A stretch of DNA of 64,000 bases from Bradysia coprophila. Its lineage: Eukaryota > Arthropoda > Insecta > Diptera > Sciaridae. The notes under the pieces are model-generated. The model was not told the DNA's origin. It did not search any database and saw only the letters and a list, made by a program, of their open reading frames with translations. Below, piece by piece: positions 61,706-64,000 of the stretch; position 1 is the stretch's first letter; the number at the start of each line of letters is the position of its first letter. A program made the translations under genes and the position numbers. The stretch covers positions 124,001 to 188,000 of the forward strand of contig NW_023503649.1 in assembly GCF_014529535.1 (NCBI RefSeq), given 5' to 3'.

Positions 61706-63467
61706 CTAATCCATTCGCTTTACGATGTTACTTAGTTGTTGTGTCAGACTTAGATTACCCTTAACGAGACTCGCAGCTCTGGGTATAATATTTTTCAATG
61801 CTTTCTCATCGAAGCCGCGGCACATTGAGTATTTATCCAAAACATCAATAAATACCGACAATAATGCCGTACCAGGTGCGTCGACGACTTGTTGTAACAG
61901 TTTGTACATTGATTCCGTACGGATAGTCCCGTATAAGTAGTATTGCTTCAACGTGTCAACGAAATACAGAGCATCCGTTTCAATCATTATTTCAAGAAGA
62001 ACGTCATAACACTTTCTGCTCTTGCTGCAGTAATCGGTTATGGTGGTTAGGGCTTCCATTTTCGACGAACCATAAAATACCAGCCCACTGAACACAAACT
62101 TAAGAGATGCAATGTCCCGTTCTTCACATTTGCTGATTGCTCCTATCAGAATCGATCTCATTTTTCGTTTTCCGAGCACTTCGCACATCGATGGAAAGTA
62201 GACGAGGAAAGCTTTTTTGGTTCTCAAAACGAAATTGAAATACATGTATTTCACGGTCTCGTCATTTAACAGCATCAGTTTGTGATAAATGTCCCGAGCA
62301 GGTGGCAAGCTGTGGTTCCATTTGCATACGCCGCCAATGCACTGGTCATTCAAATATTTATGGCATGGTTGATTGAATAAATGGAACACTTTTTGTTTGA
62401 GTGCAACACCTTTCGTCAATGTTGTATATGGTGTCCGGCCAACTGCACCCTTACAGTGTGACGAAACTGACGCTGAAACTCTGCAAAGAGAACAAAGGCA
62501 ATATTTTCATAAAACGTTCTTCTAGTGTTCTTTAAGATCAGACTCAATTTCTTAATCTTCTCTTGTATCAGAAATTAATCTTGAGTAATCTTGTACTTAC
62601 GATCGTCTTTGGTCACCAGTGATCTCTCTTTCATTCGACACCATTCTTCGATATCCACTTGACGAATGAGATTTCTGGCTTTGGACATTGTGAAAGGTTG
62701 CTGCGCCACTTCTAGTTTCACAAACGAAAATACATTCGCTTTCATCGTTATTTTCGTCACTTCTGTTTGAATTGCAATTGTTGGCCACATTATTCTGAGA
62801 CTGGATGCTGTTTCGAAAAGTTACACTGGATGTGTTACCATTACATGGCATGCCTGCTTTCTGTAGTTCAAGTATTGAAATATCCAATAATTCTTCAAGA
62901 GATGCGGCGCTCATCGACATTTTTTCGACTCGTGGATCAAAAACGGCGTTTGATGTCAGATTTGGGCGATTTTCTCGATGTGTTTCAACCATTATTTCAT
63001 CGAAAGGACCATCCGACTCAACATATTTGGCCAGCTGGAAAGCATCGTCTTCCTTAAATGGGAAAATGTTCATGTGATCGAACGTTCTCTTTTTCATCTG
63101 AAGTCTGTAAATCGAAACCATTCAAGCTCGTACAGCTTCAATTGCGGTTCTTTGCTGTTCTTACCATATCCGTAAAACCTGCAAAATCTTCATCCTCAAT
63201 AATATCACTCAAATCCATTTTACTGTTAGCAGACGATTGAGGGCCACAAGAGTTTTGGCATTTATCCATCGAGTCAGCATTGGATGTTGACCATTTTTTC
63301 ATGTCGCTTACAGGTTTCAGGCTATGAAATCGATTCTTTTTGTTGCTTGCTGAAGATCCTGCCTGTTTGCTAACTTTGGAAATGTGCGATTGGAGCCCAT
63401 ATTTACGCTTCGGCTTTTGTGATGCAACAGATTTGTGTCGTAAAGGTAAATATTCCTTTGATGTCAT
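61706..63467 (-). CDS. CCCH zinc-finger protein, orthology unknown
   Basis: Three exons, 63165..63467, 62601..63097 and 61706..62480, join in phase to give 524 residues. An in-frame TGA lies 24 bases upstream of the ATG, supporting the start. Residues 1-100 are basic and serine-rich, with KPKRKYG near 18. The middle is polar and asparagine/serine-rich with EELLDISILELQKAGM. One CCCH finger (C-x7-C-x4-C-x3-H in PCHKYLNDQCIGGVCKWNH) lies near residue 305. A helical C-terminal region of about 200 residues follows, without recognised repeats. CCCH fingers usually bind RNA; the role here is inferred only from that. The exon 2 acceptor is the second of two nearby CAGs, chosen because it alone keeps the frame. 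I do not recognise a named family. Confidence 0.75.
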
Positions 63468-63743
63468 ATTTATAAAACGAACGTTAACTCAAAATGACAA
63501 TGCGTGCATAAAGTTTGAAGTATTCGAACAGCGTTGAAAATCGTCATTTAAGAGAGGGACTAACATTGGTGGCGCTCAGAACAAAACAAATATTTTGCAG
63601 ATAGAGTAGAAGGGATTTTGCTATTGTTGTATATGTGACTCTTGTTGAAAACAAGAGAGGGATAACGAAAGTTTGTGCAACATGAAGTTCTTTCTTGCAG
63701 ATGGAGTTTATGACCTACAGTTTTCGATATTTCATTGTATCAG

Positions 63744-63791
63744 CACAGCACTGCTACTATTTTCTATGTTCGTACTAGTAGCAGTGCTGTG
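63744..63791. repeat. 48-bp hairpin repeat, copy 2
   Basis: Exact 16-bp arms CACAGCACTGCTACTA and TAGTAGCAGTGCTGTG surround a 16-base loop. It matches 19107-19154 at 41 of 48 positions. A partial third copy (ATAGCACTGCTACTAGCACG) follows at about 63832-63852. Confidence 0.85.
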
Positions 63792-64000
63792 ATGTGATAT
63801 CAGCGATGTTTCTTTACTGTCATAGCACTGCTACTAGCACGAACACTGTTTTAACTATAATGTTTATGCCAGAGGCAGTGATGTTTTACTATACATCTGT
63901 TACGTTTCGATGACTACTTTTCAAAATCTTCTTAGACTGCCAGTATATCACCAGTATTTTATCTTGTAATGATGATAATAATTATTAAATTTTGTGTCGT

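Overview
The window is AT-rich eukaryotic DNA from an insect, most likely a dipteran (probably a nematoceran). The evidence is short GT-AG introns of about 65 bases beside introns of several kb, an insect-type odorant receptor, a LOA-like non-LTR retrotransposon with four TTAG units at its 3' end, and many small fold-back and MITE elements. No bacterial operon, CRISPR array, prophage or defence system is present. The exact species cannot be told from the sequence alone.

Layout. Bases 1-10,560 hold no gene I can recognise, only dispersed and palindromic repeats. Bases 10,561-15,386 are a 5'-truncated, frameshifted LOA/I-type retrotransposon on the minus strand, bounded by a 12-bp target-site duplication and lying against the remnant of another retroelement (15,391-15,717). 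MANF, a secreted/ER neurotrophic factor, is at 16,866-17,511 (minus). Two paralogous small multi-pass membrane proteins follow (19,385-19,983 and 24,723-25,385, both minus). The 4.7 kb between them is packed with repeats: a hAT-like MITE made of TATCGATA-type words, a long fold-back, and a 153-bp satellite array.

Bases 25,939-37,892 are a compact housekeeping block: eIF3g (minus), STRAP/wmd (plus, divergent from eIF3g) and eEF1B-delta (minus, tail-to-tail with STRAP). Two of these serve translation directly, while STRAP is known as a WD40 scaffold for RNP assembly and signalling. An intact four-exon odorant receptor is at 39,696-41,741 (plus), with a MITE in each of its last two introns. Bases 42,954-57,222 are a TMEM184-family membrane protein in eight coding exons (minus). 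Its 7-kb last intron contains a 1.9-kb TTAA-flanked element that itself holds a nested 85-bp TA-flanked hairpin and a 5S-rRNA-derived fragment. A CCCH zinc-finger protein of unrecognised orthology is at 61,706-63,467 (minus).

The gene models were built by hand by joining open frames at GT/AG sites in matching phase and checking continuity against known family sequences. No transcript data or database search was used. The points most worth following are the phase-0 lysine-rich cassette in eEF1B-delta, the nested TTAA element with its 5S-like insert, the two nearly identical 215-bp MITE copies, and the hAT-like element that spreads CGATA words.
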